Source of the DNA: Legionella sp.
GTDB taxonomy: Bacteria; Pseudomonadota; Gammaproteobacteria; Legionellales; Legionellaceae
Assembly: GCA_002786165.1 (NCBI GenBank)
Contig: PEQK01000012.1
Location: 248,001 to 312,000, forward strand
DNA: 64,000 bases
Direction of reading: 5' to 3'
The notes under the pieces were generated by a model that was not told the origin of the DNA, made no database searches, and saw nothing but the letters and a program-made list of their open reading frames with translations. Position numbers and translations under genes: made by a program. How positions within the stretch are numbered: position 1 is the stretch's first letter; every line of letters begins with the position of its first letter. Shown here one piece after another: positions 1 to 9,329 of the stretch.

Positions 1-129
1 TAAAGAACCTAAAAGCAGCGTTTTCTTTCTCTGATCAGACCATACACCGCAATATCCGTATTTATACGGAGCGTAATACCCATTGATATGTTGTAAAATA
101 TTTACACAAAATTATATCAAAGGACATAT
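1..129 (+). promoter_or_regulatory. Upstream region of first gene
   Basis: No gene is visible in these 129 bases. A 6-bp inverted repeat (tccgta / tacgga with a ttta loop) lies near 54-69. An AT-rich stretch with a TTGATA-like and a TAAAAT-like element follows, but the spacing is poor, so a promoter is only suggested. A good ribosome binding site (aaagga, 5 bases before the ATG at 130) supports the start of the next gene. Confidence 0.3.
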
Positions 130-1959
130 ATGCTCTATATACGAGGACCCTACGCTATCTTTTATGCCGCAGATCATCAAACCGCACCGCAAGGCTATTG
201 GCTGTATTATCAACAAACACAGAATATAAACGGAACACACATTAGCTCATACGTTATGTTACCCTATCAAGAGAATGGGCAAGTTCCAGAATATGATGCT
301 TCGCAAGAACAAAGCATTGAGCACCTAAATGGGCGCATTTTTTATCCTTATATCGGATTATCTCAGCATTTATGCTTAACCGCTATGGGTCGTTTTCAAT
401 CCGAAGATAGCCAAACTCATGTTATTATAAAAACAAGCACGTCTCTAGCCGAGATTGACACACCATCTTTGAATAAAAAATATCCTACGCTCATCATTCT
501 TGATGACAACAGCTGCTATGTATGGGGACAAAAGCAATATAACTCATGGACTATGACCCCAATCAAAGCGACCAATTATTTATTATCATTCAAGGAAATA
601 GACGAGGACACACTAATTACTTGCACTTTAAAGCAATTACAAGGCGCTCATCATAGTACTACCTATGACTTTACAACGCCCAAAGGATATAGTGTAAACT
701 TCAGGGAATTTGGCCAGTACCGCGATAACCAAGAATTAGGCACCTATGCGATTCAAAGCAACTCGGACATAGAGAACATCAAACAAGGTTTTGATCAACA
801 ATATTTGAATTGGAAAATACAGACCATCACACATCTGCATTCAACTCATCCAGCAGAAGCCAATCTGGCGAATATACTGTTGAATCCGGCTTCCATAGAT
901 AATTTCGACGTACCCCAACTCAAAGCCATATATACTTTACTTGATTCTTTTTCGTCTAGGCACCACCGCCACTCTATAGAGCCTCACTGGGAAAAAAAAT
1001 GCCTCCCTATCATTGCGCATCTCTTTAGTTCCGATATTACTCGTAAATTTGAGGATAACGTAGAAAAAATGCAGTTGCGATTGCTGTTATCTATGAGGAT
1101 CATCCTTTTACAGAATCAAACTCAAGGCACTCTCAATTCTGAACAAATAACTCAAATATGCAAGCTATATCAAACCAACATTATTACCGAGGACAATTTG
1201 CGCATGTTTATGTCTTTGTTGACATCAGAACAATTAGAAGCCCTAACGCAGGATGATTTGTTTCGCAATACGATCGTACAATACACCCCGATTGACCGCA
1301 TTTTTGTAAGATTAAATATACTCTTTTCAAACCTAGAAACACAGGAACACTTGTTCAAAGAAGCGCTGGAACATATATCAAATAAAGATATGATCCGTAT
1401 AATTCACTGTTACGATTTAAAATATTTACAATCTAATTTCTGTAGACTATTAAACAGTCTCTCGATAGAGCGGTTTCAATTGATTTGGTTTTTTGTCCTA
1501 TTTAATAGAAACCACATAGTATTAGCTTTAAATCCTGAAAAAGAAGCGCGGATGCTTCAAATAAAAAAAGATGTCGCCATTTGGGAGACAATGATTAAGG
1601 ATTTGCAGAAATGTTATCTCAAACCTCAGTGGTCCGCTGAACAAGAAACAGCCCTGATAAAAGCACAAAAAAACGATGAATTTTTGGAATACTTGAGTAC
1701 AAAGCTATTTCCAAACAGCTGGGACGATTATGGGCGAAATAAAGTGATTACATACATTAAGGAATTTCGTCCTCAGCTTAAATCCGCCATACAACCCCTC
1801 TTCGCACAACCCCCTCTACAGAACCTGAATAGAGTGTCTTCCGAAACCCATTCAGATGCGCCTCAAACAAATGCAGCAACATCTTCTTCTAGGGTACCCT
1901 CACTTCCGCGTAGACTACTGAAAGACCATCATCATCGCATCTATTGCGCATGCGATTAG
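130..1959 (+). CDS. Orphan 609-aa protein, candidate secreted effector
   Basis: I do not recognise a family. The start is supported by AAAGGA five bases upstream of ATG. The first ~230 residues are rich in Tyr, Gln and Thr and look beta-rich. Residues ~230-560 are predominantly helical with many Leu/Ile and charged residues. The last ~45 residues are polar (Ser/Thr/Pro/Gln) and end in a His- and Arg-rich tail. There is no signal peptide. An overlapping ORF in another frame encodes a hydrophobic hairpin that could be the real C-terminus (see findings). Large orphan proteins without relatives are common among Dot/Icm substrates of Legionellales, and an IcmC-like gene lies in this window. That role is an inference only. 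Confidence 0.55.
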   Translation: MLYIRGPYAIFYAADHQTAPQGYWLYYQQTQNINGTHISSYVMLPYQENGQVPEYDASQEQSIEHLNGRIFYPYIGLSQHLCLTAMGRFQSEDSQTHVIIKTSTSLAEIDTPSLNKKYPTLIILDDNSCYVWGQKQYNSWTMTPIKATNYLLSFKEIDEDTLITCTLKQLQGAHHSTTYDFTTPKGYSVNFREFGQYRDNQELGTYAIQSNSDIENIKQGFDQQYLNWKIQTITHLHSTHPAEANLANILLNPASIDNFDVPQLKAIYTLLDSFSSRHHRHSIEPHWEKKCLPIIAHLFSSDITRKFEDNVEKMQLRLLLSMRIILLQNQTQGTLNSEQITQICKLYQTNIITEDNLRMFMSLLTSEQLEALTQDDLFRNTIVQYTPIDRIFVRLNILFSNLETQEHLFKEALEHISNKDMIRIIHCYDLKYLQSNFCRLLNSLSIERFQLIWFFVLFNRNHIVLALNPEKEARMLQIKKDVAIWETMIKDLQKCYLKPQWSAEQETALIKAQKNDEFLEYLSTKLFPNSWDDYGRNKVITYIKEFRPQLKSAIQPLFAQPPLQNLNRVSSETHSDAPQTNAATSSSRVPSLPRRLLKDHHHRIYCACD

Positions 1960-2192
1960 CACAAGGGTTATGTATAGCTGGAACTATCCTCATGCTGATA
2001 AGCCTACCTTCCATAACCAGTTTATTGGGTTTAAATTTGGCGCTTTCTATTTTAACGCCGTTGTGTTGGACAGGAGTGACTTTCGCTACAACAGGGGGAT
2101 TATTAGGGATCTACTCATTGTATGCACGTCCGCAAGAAAGAATCATGCCTCCTGAGGAGGCGCAACAGCCGTCTGCAAGTCCCTTCATCTAA
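1950..2192 (+). CDS. Small hydrophobic protein or frameshifted tail of preceding gene
   Basis: An 80-aa reading frame (ATG 1950; a TTG at 1944 is also in frame) overlaps the last 10 bases of the 609-aa gene. It encodes two hydrophobic segments separated by a short turn, followed by a polar tail ending in SASPFI. No ribosome binding site precedes it. It is therefore either translated by coupling to the upstream gene, or it is the original membrane-hairpin C-terminus of that gene, separated by a one-base shift in the cat-repeat stretch around 1928-1942. I cannot decide between these from one sequence. Confidence 0.35.
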   Translation: MRLAQGLCIAGTILMLISLPSITSLLGLNLALSILTPLCWTGVTFATTGGLLGIYSLYARPQERIMPPEEAQQPSASPFI

Positions 2193-2214
2193 TCTTACAG
2201 AATTTTCTGCATGC

Positions 2215-2234
2215 CCCCCGCTTAAGAGCGGGGG
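2215..2234. repeat. GC-rich hairpin, possible bidirectional terminator
   Basis: A perfect 8-bp stem (cccccgct / agcggggg) with a taag loop sits between convergent genes. There is no T-run on either side, so intrinsic termination is uncertain, but position and strength fit a stop between two converging transcripts. Confidence 0.4.
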
Positions 2235-2275
2235 ATCGGAGATAATGCTGAGCTTCTTGGCAAAGTCAGCATGGT

Positions 2276-3127
2276 TTATTTTTGTTTTGGTTGCAAACGA
2301 ATGCCATTCGATTCGATCGAAATCATACCTTGTTTATAAAGTCGACCAATGGCTTGTTTAAAACTCTTTTTACTTTCTCCAAAAGCACGGTTGATCTCTA
2401 TGGCATCACTTTTATCATGTAGCGGTAAAAAACCCTCTGTTTTATGTAGTTCTGTGAGAATGCGCTTTTCTAAGTCATGAATACTGTCTTGACCCGTCTT
2501 TCTTAAGACAACATCTATTTTGCCATCCTCACGGATTGTTTTGATATAAGCCCGCATCCTTTTGCCATACGGTAAAGGCTGAAAAATATCGCCAGCATGA
2601 ATCAAACCCCAATGACTATCATTGATAATCACTTTTGTCCCAAGCTGCGTGGTGTCAGCGATCAGCACATTGACCTCTTCGCCTGGCTGATAATGCGCAG
2701 GCAATTTATCTAAAAAATAATCCAGTTTAGAGCTCGCGATGATACGTCCTTTATGATCTTGCTTCACACAAACCAGATAAGATTTGTCTTTTTCCATAGG
2801 ACGATGTTGTTCGGGACCAGGCACCAACAAATCTTTGTCCAACCCCCAATCTAAAAATGCACCTACACGATTGACATCAATCACTTTTAAAAAAGCACAT
2901 CCGCCTACTTTGGCACGCGGACGCAAAGTTGTGGCGATCATTCTGTCTTCTGAATCAAAGTAAATAAATACCTCTAACAGATCATTCACTTTGGTATCAG
3001 GCGGTACCACTTTACTCGGCAATAGAATATCACCCCAGTCTTCGCCTTCTAAATAAACACCAAACGCGACTTCTTTGATCACCCTTAACTGGTTCAATTG
3101 CCCAACACGAATCATAGATACACTCAT
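2276..3127 (-). CDS. CvfB/YitL-family S1-like RNA-binding protein
   Basis: This 283-residue protein matches the CvfB (YitL) family: N-terminal S1-like OB folds (residues ~5-60 and ~70-140), a third S1-like region (~145-215) with the family hallmark GLIHAGDIF, and a C-terminal winged helix (~220-280). Family members bind RNA or nucleic acid and affect virulence-factor expression in Staphylococcus aureus; a precise biochemical role is not established. The gene is monocistronic and faces away from the MFS gene at 3317, sharing a 189-bp divergent intergenic region. A second in-frame ATG four codons in is an alternative start. Confidence 0.8.
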   Translation of the reverse strand: MSVSMIRVGQLNQLRVIKEVAFGVYLEGEDWGDILLPSKVVPPDTKVNDLLEVFIYFDSEDRMIATTLRPRAKVGGCAFLKVIDVNRVGAFLDWGLDKDLLVPGPEQHRPMEKDKSYLVCVKQDHKGRIIASSKLDYFLDKLPAHYQPGEEVNVLIADTTQLGTKVIINDSHWGLIHAGDIFQPLPYGKRMRAYIKTIREDGKIDVVLRKTGQDSIHDLEKRILTELHKTEGFLPLHDKSDAIEINRAFGESKKSFKQAIGRLYKQGMISIESNGIRLQPKQK

Positions 3128-3316
3128 TTTTTTATCATGCCCGAGTTTATCATAGAAACAGGTTTGTGTTGATGTCCAATCTGAATCGACAACCCAGTTA
3201 AATTCCGCGCATAAATCGCGGAACGTAGGGGTGATCGCCCAAAAGAACTAATGTTATTCCCTGTAAAACATGGCATGATCATTGGATTGTTTTATCACCT
3301 GATATAAACCCTATCT

Positions 3317-4612
3317 ATGCAACCATTTTATTTGTTAACCTCTCGTCGATTGGTTCCTTTATTCATGACCCAATTTTTGGGGGCGTGTAATGACAATCTT
3401 CTTAAAAATGCACTTGTCATTTTTATCGTGTTTCATTTGTCAGACTCTTTGGGATTAAATGCCCAATTATTTGTGGCCATAGCCTCAGGCTTATTTATCT
3501 TACCTTTTTTTTTATGCTCCACCACCGCGGGATTGCTTGCCGACAAATATAAAAAATCTGACTTAATTCTCCGTATAAAGGCGGTTGAATTATTACTCAT
3601 GCCCTTAGCGGCATTGGGATTCTATTTACAAAATATCACGATATTAATGACAGCTCTGTTTTTGATAGGTATTCAAGCTACTTTTTTTGGCCCCCTCAAA
3701 TATGCCATTTTGCCTGAGTTATTACAGGAAGATGAACTTATAGCAGGCAATGGTTTGATTGAAGCCGGCACATTTATTGCTATTCTTTTAGGCACCATCC
3801 TAGGCGGTACTTTGATGTTACACCCACATGGCAAAGTCATTATTTCTAGTATACTGATGGCCCTTGCCTTTCTAGGCTGGCTCAGTGCGTGGTTTATTCC
3901 AGCATCTACTCACGCACAAGACCACCTTGTGATCAATTTTAATCTGTTCCAGGAGCTCCAATCTTTGTTTCAATATACACAGTTACAGAAAGATATTTTC
4001 TTAAGTATGTTAGGCATTTCTTGGTTTTGGTTGTTTGGAGCGACTCTGCTTTCCACACTACCGCACTACACTAAGCACGTTTTACATGCTGATCAAACCG
4101 TGGTCACATTTTTCTTTGCTTTGTTTTCGATTGGTTTGGCACTGGGCTCTTTGCTTTATACAGGCATGTCCAAGAAAAAACCTCATGCCAACGCTATCTA
4201 TCTCAGTTTATTGGGCATGACGGTATTTACATTGGATATATGCCGTTCTTCGCAAGCATATATTTCGATCCATGTAGACACGCTCATGAATGTACATCAA
4301 TTTCTATCAACACCACAGAGTTATGGTGTGATATTTGATTTTTGTTGCATTGCTATCTTAGGTGGACTGTACACAGTGCCGTTATATACTTTGCTACAAT
4401 CTAGAACCGTAGCAGCTCATCGCGCTCGGGTGATGGCATGTAACAATATCATGAACGCAGGATGTATGTTGGTGTCAGCATTGCTCATCATGAGCACAGC
4501 CTCTTTGCACCACTCAAGCCTATATATGTTATGGATGCTAGCGGCAGGAACAGGTGTGGTCACCTGGTTGCTCTATCAACGCCGTGATCAACTCGCCGTT
4601 AATAACCTTTGA
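3317..4612 (+). CDS. LplT-like MFS transporter (lysophospholipid flippase family)
   Basis: A 431-aa major facilitator with hydrophobic segments spread over its whole length. The N-terminal signature FLGACNDNLLKNALVIF is the hallmark of the LplT / Aas N-terminal branch, which flips lysophospholipids across the inner membrane for re-acylation. The MFS loop motif appears as GLLADKYKK. In many proteobacteria the same domain is fused to an acyltransferase and acyl-ACP synthetase; here it stands alone. Its 3' end overlaps the convergent gene by 25 bp. Substrate is inferred from family only. Confidence 0.75.
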   Translation: MQPFYLLTSRRLVPLFMTQFLGACNDNLLKNALVIFIVFHLSDSLGLNAQLFVAIASGLFILPFFLCSTTAGLLADKYKKSDLILRIKAVELLLMPLAALGFYLQNITILMTALFLIGIQATFFGPLKYAILPELLQEDELIAGNGLIEAGTFIAILLGTILGGTLMLHPHGKVIISSILMALAFLGWLSAWFIPASTHAQDHLVINFNLFQELQSLFQYTQLQKDIFLSMLGISWFWLFGATLLSTLPHYTKHVLHADQTVVTFFFALFSIGLALGSLLYTGMSKKKPHANAIYLSLLGMTVFTLDICRSSQAYISIHVDTLMNVHQFLSTPQSYGVIFDFCCIAILGGLYTVPLYTLLQSRTVAAHRARVMACNNIMNAGCMLVSALLIMSTASLHHSSLYMLWMLAAGTGVVTWLLYQRRDQLAVNNL

Positions 4613-5580
4613 GAGGCTATTTCAGGCGTGTAAGGCGAGCTATCCTCATATCGGTCTTTAAACAACGTCAGACCTGTCTTCAATGTATAGAATGAGTCTC
4701 GATCCGGATGAAGTAGTTTAGACATGCTTTGAACACCCATTGCATAATAAAACACCAAAGCAGAGGCCACCATCGCCACTACAAAAGCCCAGCCCAATGG
4801 CGAACTCATGAAAGACACATGCAAGGCCAACAACGCTGTTTTGGCCATAAAATAACTATCCGCCACGCTAGACAATGCACCAAATGTCATCACACTATAC
4901 TCTATCGCTGTCGACAATCTAGATTGTACATAGTCTTGCATCGTAGATTGTTTATGAATCAAATGGGTATTGAATGCCGTCATACATTGGCAATATTGGC
5001 TATAAATCTCGGCATCCCAATCAAACGTTTCTCTTCGATGTAACATAATATTAATATTGACCAGTGCGTCTAATTGTTCCATATAAATTTTATTTAACGC
5101 GCAAGCACTGTCATCCACAAGCTCAATATGTAACGCTTCTTTCAGAAAAGAAATTTCAAACGCATAAAACAAAAACGCATCCAATAACGTATAAATACTG
5201 GTAAGCACCAACAACGACAGCCTAGAAAGACCAGGTATCGCTGCAAATAAATTGGAACCAAATAAAAAACTACTGGCTGCTTTATCAAAAAAACCAAAAA
5301 CCATGCAAAATCCATAAGCCAGCTTCAACAATACTTGTTGATAAGCATTCGTAGGTAAAGCAGTATCTGGGGCTGCTCGAGCCAGAGAAGGCAGGCGCTC
5401 ACTCAATTGCGCTTCGATGCGTTTAATGATACGTAATTTTTGGACTTCTTTGTCTAAATCATCTAAAGTACCTGTCAAATTTTTAAAGGCATTGAGTGAC
5501 GCTAAAATAGAAGCAGGGCTGTTTGAAAAGGGGATAATAGTAGCTATCATACACGCACTCTGATGACACAAAAAAGACAT
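4588..5580 (-). CDS. Orphan membrane protein, 330 aa
   Basis: I recognise no family. A short helical and charged region (~residues 28-65) is followed by a hydrophobic hairpin at ~100-150. A cytosolic-type stretch (~155-235) comes next, then a second pair of hydrophobic segments around ~245-300, and a polar tail. An AGGA lies a few bases before the ATG at 5580. The 3' end overlaps the MFS gene on the other strand by 25 bp. The two membrane hairpins separated by a soluble loop are reminiscent of integral-membrane effectors of intracellular bacteria, but nothing in the sequence proves secretion. Confidence 0.5.
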   Translation of the reverse strand: MSFLCHQSACMIATIIPFSNSPASILASLNAFKNLTGTLDDLDKEVQKLRIIKRIEAQLSERLPSLARAAPDTALPTNAYQQVLLKLAYGFCMVFGFFDKAASSFLFGSNLFAAIPGLSRLSLLVLTSIYTLLDAFLFYAFEISFLKEALHIELVDDSACALNKIYMEQLDALVNINIMLHRRETFDWDAEIYSQYCQCMTAFNTHLIHKQSTMQDYVQSRLSTAIEYSVMTFGALSSVADSYFMAKTALLALHVSFMSSPLGWAFVVAMVASALVFYYAMGVQSMSKLLHPDRDSFYTLKTGLTLFKDRYEDSSPYTPEIASQRLLTAS

Positions 5581-5682
5581 TGTATCCTAAAATTGAACAA
5601 AAATAAAGTTTTTAGGTGGAATAGATTTATTTTTGCATAGGTCTTCTCGCTCGAAACATAAAAGAAAAAATATTGGTCAAAA

Positions 5683-5711
5683 TTGACAATACATTAGCAA
5701 TATACTATAGA
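5683..5711 (+). promoter_or_regulatory. Sigma-70 promoter for small XRE-like regulator
   Basis: A perfect -35 (TTGACA, 5683-5688) is followed after exactly 17 bases by TATAGA (5706-5711). The expected start near 5718 gives a leader of about 27 bases to the ATG at 5745, with AAGGAAA as ribosome binding site. Confidence 0.6.
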
Positions 5712-5744
5712 CAATATAGGGGATTAGATAAAGGAAACAACAAA

Positions 5745-5981
5745 ATGAGCAATAAAGTATTTTCAGAACGCCTCAATGAAGGGTTAGACGAGATCGGCAT
5801 GCCTCAACGCAACGATGAGCGCGTTGAAACATTCGCCAAATTCATTGAATTACCCAAGTTCAAAGCTCAAGCGGTCTTAAACGGCACAGCCATCCCCAAT
5901 GAGCAAATCTTAAATTTTCTGGCGAATCAATTAGAAGTGAGTGTGTCTTGGTTGCTGGGAAAAGAAGATCGAAAACATTAA
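5745..5981 (+). CDS. Small XRE-like helix-turn-helix regulator
   Basis: A 78-residue protein. The ATG at 5745 is chosen because AAGGAAA precedes it and a promoter lies just upstream; an in-frame upstream ATG would sit inside that promoter. The sequence has the helical pattern of a compact Cro/XRE-like domain: helix 2 near FAKFIELPKFKAQAVLNG, then a C-terminal helical part ending LEVSVSWLLGKED, as in XRE regulators where VSxxWLLxG closes the fold. It is likely a DNA-binding regulator. Its target is unknown, and it converges on the msrBA operon with a 7-bp gap. Confidence 0.65.
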   Translation: MSNKVFSERLNEGLDEIGMPQRNDERVETFAKFIELPKFKAQAVLNGTAIPNEQILNFLANQLEVSVSWLLGKEDRKH

Positions 5982-5988
5982 GAAGCAT

Positions 5989-6870
5989 TTATTTTTTATG
6001 GTCAGACGAAAACCGTAATACGCGTTGATGACAATAAGGCGTTGAGGCGTGCTTTGTATAATACTCTTGATGATAGGCTTCTGCTGGCCAAAATGTTGTT
6101 ACAGGATAGAGAGTGGTTGCGACATCATATCCATTGTTTTCTAAACGCCGTATCAAATCCCGAACACATTCCGATTGATGGGTATCATACGTAAAAACCG
6201 CACTCTGATAGCGTAGCGCTCGATCGGCGCCCTGCCCATCCACCTGAGTTGGATCATGAATCTCAAAAAAACGCTCTACAACGGTTTGATAATTGGTTTT
6301 TGTCTTATCAAATAACACTCGAGCCGCTTCATAATGCCCGGTTTGTCCTGTACAAACTTCGGCATACGTTGGATTAGAAGTTGCACCGCCTATATATCCA
6401 ACTTCAACATTCAATACGCCGGGGATCTGCCTTAAATAATAATCCACACCCCAAAAACACCCCCCTGCGACAATGGCTTCTGAAGTATCCAACACAGTGT
6501 CTTCTATCACAAAATCTAAAGACACAGAATTCACACAATACCGGCGAGATGTAGCTGTCCATTGTTCATTGAGAAAAACATGTCCCAAATGTGCATCACA
6601 GCGACCACATCGAATTTCCGTGCGTTGGCCATCAGGATCACCATATTCTTTCACGCGTTGTGACACATCTTCATCAAAACTAGGCCAACCACACCCCGCG
6701 CTAAATTGGCTAGAAGCACGAAATAAGGCCCAACCACATCGCCGACACAAATACGTGCCATCGGTGGCAATCGCATTATAAGCACCGCTGTGAGGTCGTT
6801 CTGTGGCATGCTCACAAATAATGCGCCGTGCTTCTGGTGTAAGACTGTCAGTTTTGTCTAAATACATCAT
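5989..6870 (-). CDS. msrBA: Bifunctional methionine sulfoxide reductase MsrB-MsrA
   Basis: A 293-aa fusion. Residues ~1-125 are MsrB (reduces Met-R-sulfoxide). They show two zinc-binding pairs (CRRCG and CGRCD), the AGCGWPSF motif and the catalytic RRYCVNS cysteine. Residues ~130-293 are MsrA (Met-S-sulfoxide) with GGCFWG carrying the nucleophile. The B-then-A order is the reverse of the PilB-type A-B fusions. It is the last gene of the leftward operon, 5 bp after rimK. No signal peptide is present, so it should repair cytosolic proteins. Confidence 0.92.
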   Translation of the reverse strand: MMYLDKTDSLTPEARRIICEHATERPHSGAYNAIATDGTYLCRRCGWALFRASSQFSAGCGWPSFDEDVSQRVKEYGDPDGQRTEIRCGRCDAHLGHVFLNEQWTATSRRYCVNSVSLDFVIEDTVLDTSEAIVAGGCFWGVDYYLRQIPGVLNVEVGYIGGATSNPTYAEVCTGQTGHYEAARVLFDKTKTNYQTVVERFFEIHDPTQVDGQGADRALRYQSAVFTYDTHQSECVRDLIRRLENNGYDVATTLYPVTTFWPAEAYHQEYYTKHASTPYCHQRVLRFSSDHKK

Positions 6871-6875
6871 GAGAA

Positions 6876-7784
6876 TTAGCCTTGAAAGCGCTGATTAACT
6901 CCAATAGGCTTGGCATTTTTTTCAATATATTGAATGATCTTTTCCGCTATATCAATTTGCGTGGCACGTTCAATGCCTTCTAATCCAGGGGATGAGTTGA
7001 TCTCTAAAACCAATGGGCCTTGGTGAGAACGCACCAAATCCACGCCCGCGACTTTTAAACCCATGGTTTTAGCAGCTGCTATCGCAATTCGCCGTTCTTG
7101 AGTGGTCAGTTTCACTTTCATGGCTTGACCGCCTTGATGTACATTGGCTCGGAACTCGCCTTCTTTTGCTTGACGTTTGATGGCAGCAACCACGCTATCT
7201 CCAATCACCAAACAACGAATATCTGTACCGCGGGACTCTTGAATAAACTCTTGTACCAAAATATTAGCCCGCATTTCTTTAAATGCATTGATGATGCTCA
7301 CGGCCGACTGATGACTGTCTGCTAAAATCACCCCTTTGCCTTGTGTTCCTTCCAATAATTTAATCACCAACGGCGCACCACCCACCAATCGGATCAAGTC
7401 TTCAGTATTATCAGGGGATTGCGCAAAACCCGTCAAAGGCATCGGAATACCTTTTCTAGCCAATAGCTGTAAAGAACGAAACTTGTCTCTAGAACGAGCA
7501 ATCGCCAAAGATTCATTTAAGGCATACATGCCCATGGTTTCCATGTGCCTTAATACGGCTGTCCCATAAAATGTATTTGAAGCACCAATTCTAGGTATCA
7601 CCGCATCAAAATGACTCAAAGATTCACCACCACGATAATGAACTGTAGGATTAGAAGCAGCCACATTCATATAGCAATACAAAGGATTAATGATACTCAC
7701 TTCATGGCCCGACGCCTCTCCCGCCTTCAACAAACGTTGATGAGAATATAAATTTGGATTGGTTGCTAAAATGGCGATTTTCAT
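6876..7784 (-). CDS. rimK: ATP-grasp ligase RimK (S6 glutamylation type)
   Basis: A 302-aa ATP-grasp enzyme closely resembling E. coli RimK, which adds glutamates to the C-terminus of ribosomal protein S6 and also makes poly-alpha-glutamate. The N-terminal domain begins [15 protein letters not shown]. The ATP-grasp core shows the lysine and glycine-rich loop ([14 protein letters not shown]), the [11 protein letters not shown] segment, and the metal-binding end [12 protein letters not shown]. It lies 13 bp after sco and 5 bp before msrBA, so it is co-transcribed with the haem A and oxidase assembly genes. Confidence 0.9.
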   Translation of the reverse strand: MKIAILATNPNLYSHQRLLKAGEASGHEVSIINPLYCYMNVAASNPTVHYRGGESLSHFDAVIPRIGASNTFYGTAVLRHMETMGMYALNESLAIARSRDKFRSLQLLARKGIPMPLTGFAQSPDNTEDLIRLVGGAPLVIKLLEGTQGKGVILADSHQSAVSIINAFKEMRANILVQEFIQESRGTDIRCLVIGDSVVAAIKRQAKEGEFRANVHQGGQAMKVKLTTQERRIAIAAAKTMGLKVAGVDLVRSHQGPLVLEINSSPGLEGIERATQIDIAEKIIQYIEKNAKPIGVNQRFQG

Positions 7785-7797
7785 ACGCTGTACATCC

Positions 7798-8433
7798 TTA
7801 TCTGGTATTCAAAAGCTGATAATCGCTGACAATCAACTCCGCGCGATGGGGAGGAGTAAAGAAAGCGACCAATTCTTCATTCGGATTTATCAACATGATT
7901 GCTCCAGAATGCTCAATACTATACTCATTATTTGTTTTAGCACTGGCCTGAATTCGAGTATAGGCTATTCCCATCTCACGCGCCAATGCTTGCGTTGCTT
8001 GAATCGAACCCTGCGCTCCCAAAAAATGAGGATCAAACGCTTGGACATATTCTTTCATTCTTGCCAAATCATCCCGCTTGGGATCGAGTGTAATCATCAC
8101 GATTTGCGGGCGTGGCAGGCTAGGGTTTTGTTCGATCAAGCGATACATTTTCCCTAATTCAGCCATCGTAACAGGACATACTGACCCACAATGAGTAAAT
8201 CCGAAAAATATAAAAGTCCAGTGTCCATGCAAATGTTGGTGGTCAAAATGACGACCATCTGTTGTCATCAAATCGAAATTCGAAACAGGCCTAGGATGAT
8301 CCAATACTGTTCCATAAAATGGAGACGTTGCTACAGGTATAGGGGTCAACCATTTGTACGTTCCTATACCAAAACCCATCATCACAACCGCTAATGCCAG
8401 CCAGATGATACGACGAGAACAAGTACGGCTCAC
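7798..8433 (-). CDS. sco: SCO1/SenC-family copper chaperone for cytochrome oxidase
   Basis: A 211-aa protein with one N-terminal membrane anchor (~residues 9-27) and a periplasmic thioredoxin-like domain. The copper-binding CxxxC is present as CGSVCP inside [11 protein letters not shown]. The conserved downstream histidine of Sco proteins is probably the one in [10 protein letters not shown]. Sco proteins metallate the CuA site of cytochrome c oxidase subunit II and can act as thiol reductants. Its start overlaps the ctaB stop by 4 bases (ATGA), as expected in a haem A/oxidase assembly operon. Confidence 0.9.
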   Translation of the reverse strand: MSRTCSRRIIWLALAVVMMGFGIGTYKWLTPIPVATSPFYGTVLDHPRPVSNFDLMTTDGRHFDHQHLHGHWTFIFFGFTHCGSVCPVTMAELGKMYRLIEQNPSLPRPQIVMITLDPKRDDLARMKEYVQAFDPHFLGAQGSIQATQALAREMGIAYTRIQASAKTNNEYSIEHSGAIMLINPNEELVAFFTPPHRAELIVSDYQLLNTR

Positions 8434-9329
8434 AATAAACCCCTTAGCGCATCAAGATAATGATCGCATAACAACAATACGAACAATACCATGAGATATA
8501 CAATTGAAAATCGAAACGTTTTCATCGCTATCTGCGGTGTTTCACAACGTAATAGTACGATGGCCCAATACATAAAGCGTCCACCTAATAGCATGGCACC
8601 TATCAAATACAACCACCCACTCATTCCAATGACAAACGGTAATGCACTGACCAATAGCAGTAAAATAGTATACAACAACACGTTTAATTTGGTATATCGA
8701 ATCCCATGAGTCACAGGCAACATCGGAATTTCAGCATGCTGGTAATCTTTAAAACGGTATATGGCCAATGCCCAAAAATGGGGCGGCGTCCAAGTGAAAA
8801 TAATCAACACCAATAAAAAAGCTTGTGGATCTAGATGATTGGTCACTGCAGTCCATCCCAATAAAGGCGGTGCAGCACCAGCCAAGCCTCCAATCACAAT
8901 ATTTTGCGACGTAGCTCGTTTGAGATAACCCGTATAAATCCCAGCATACCCAATCAAAGTTAAAAAGGTCAAACATGCAGTAAGAGGATTGATCCATATG
9001 GCCAACAATCCTAGTCCCAATAGACCAATACTAGCGGCAAACCATGTCGCATGTAAGACACTAATACGGCCTTGAGCCACAGGTCTTTGCTGGGTTCGAG
9101 CCATAATCGCATCAATACGTCGGTCTACAATATGATTGACTGCGGCTGCAGCACTAGCTACGAATCCAATCCCTATCAAACTGATCACAAGAGTCCCAAA
9201 GGACACTGGACCTGGCGCCAAATACATACCTACTACCACGGTCAAAAGCATTAACGCCACCACACGAGGTTTGCATAAAGCCATATAGTCTCGCCAAATA
9301 AAGGCGTCTTGCTTAAGCACGGCGAACAT
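8430..9329 (-). CDS. ctaB: Protohaem IX farnesyltransferase (haem O synthase)
   Basis: A 299-aa UbiA-superfamily prenyltransferase that converts haem B to haem O. The first aspartate-rich motif region reads AAAVNHIVDRRIDAIMARTQ, and the conserved WTPPHFWALAIYRFKDY motif lies in the cytoplasmic loop. Hydrophobic helices make up most of the chain. It overlaps ctaA by 17 bases and sco by 4. Together with ctaA it makes haem A for an aa3-type oxidase. The cyoE name is equally used. Confidence 0.95.
   Translation of the reverse strand: MFAVLKQDAFIWRDYMALCKPRVVALMLLTVVVGMYLAPGPVSFGTLVISLIGIGFVASAAAAVNHIVDRRIDAIMARTQQRPVAQGRISVLHATWFAASIGLLGLGLLAIWINPLTACLTFLTLIGYAGIYTGYLKRATSQNIVIGGLAGAAPPLLGWTAVTNHLDPQAFLLVLIIFTWTPPHFWALAIYRFKDYQHAEIPMLPVTHGIRYTKLNVLLYTILLLLVSALPFVIGMSGWLYLIGAMLLGGRFMYWAIVLLRCETPQIAMKTFRFSIVYLMVLFVLLLCDHYLDALRGLL

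Noticed and set aside
4729-5043. 104-codon plus-strand frame inside the orphan membrane gene
   Set aside because: It is antisense to a well-supported gene with signal-like membrane segments, has no ribosome binding site and unusual His-rich composition.
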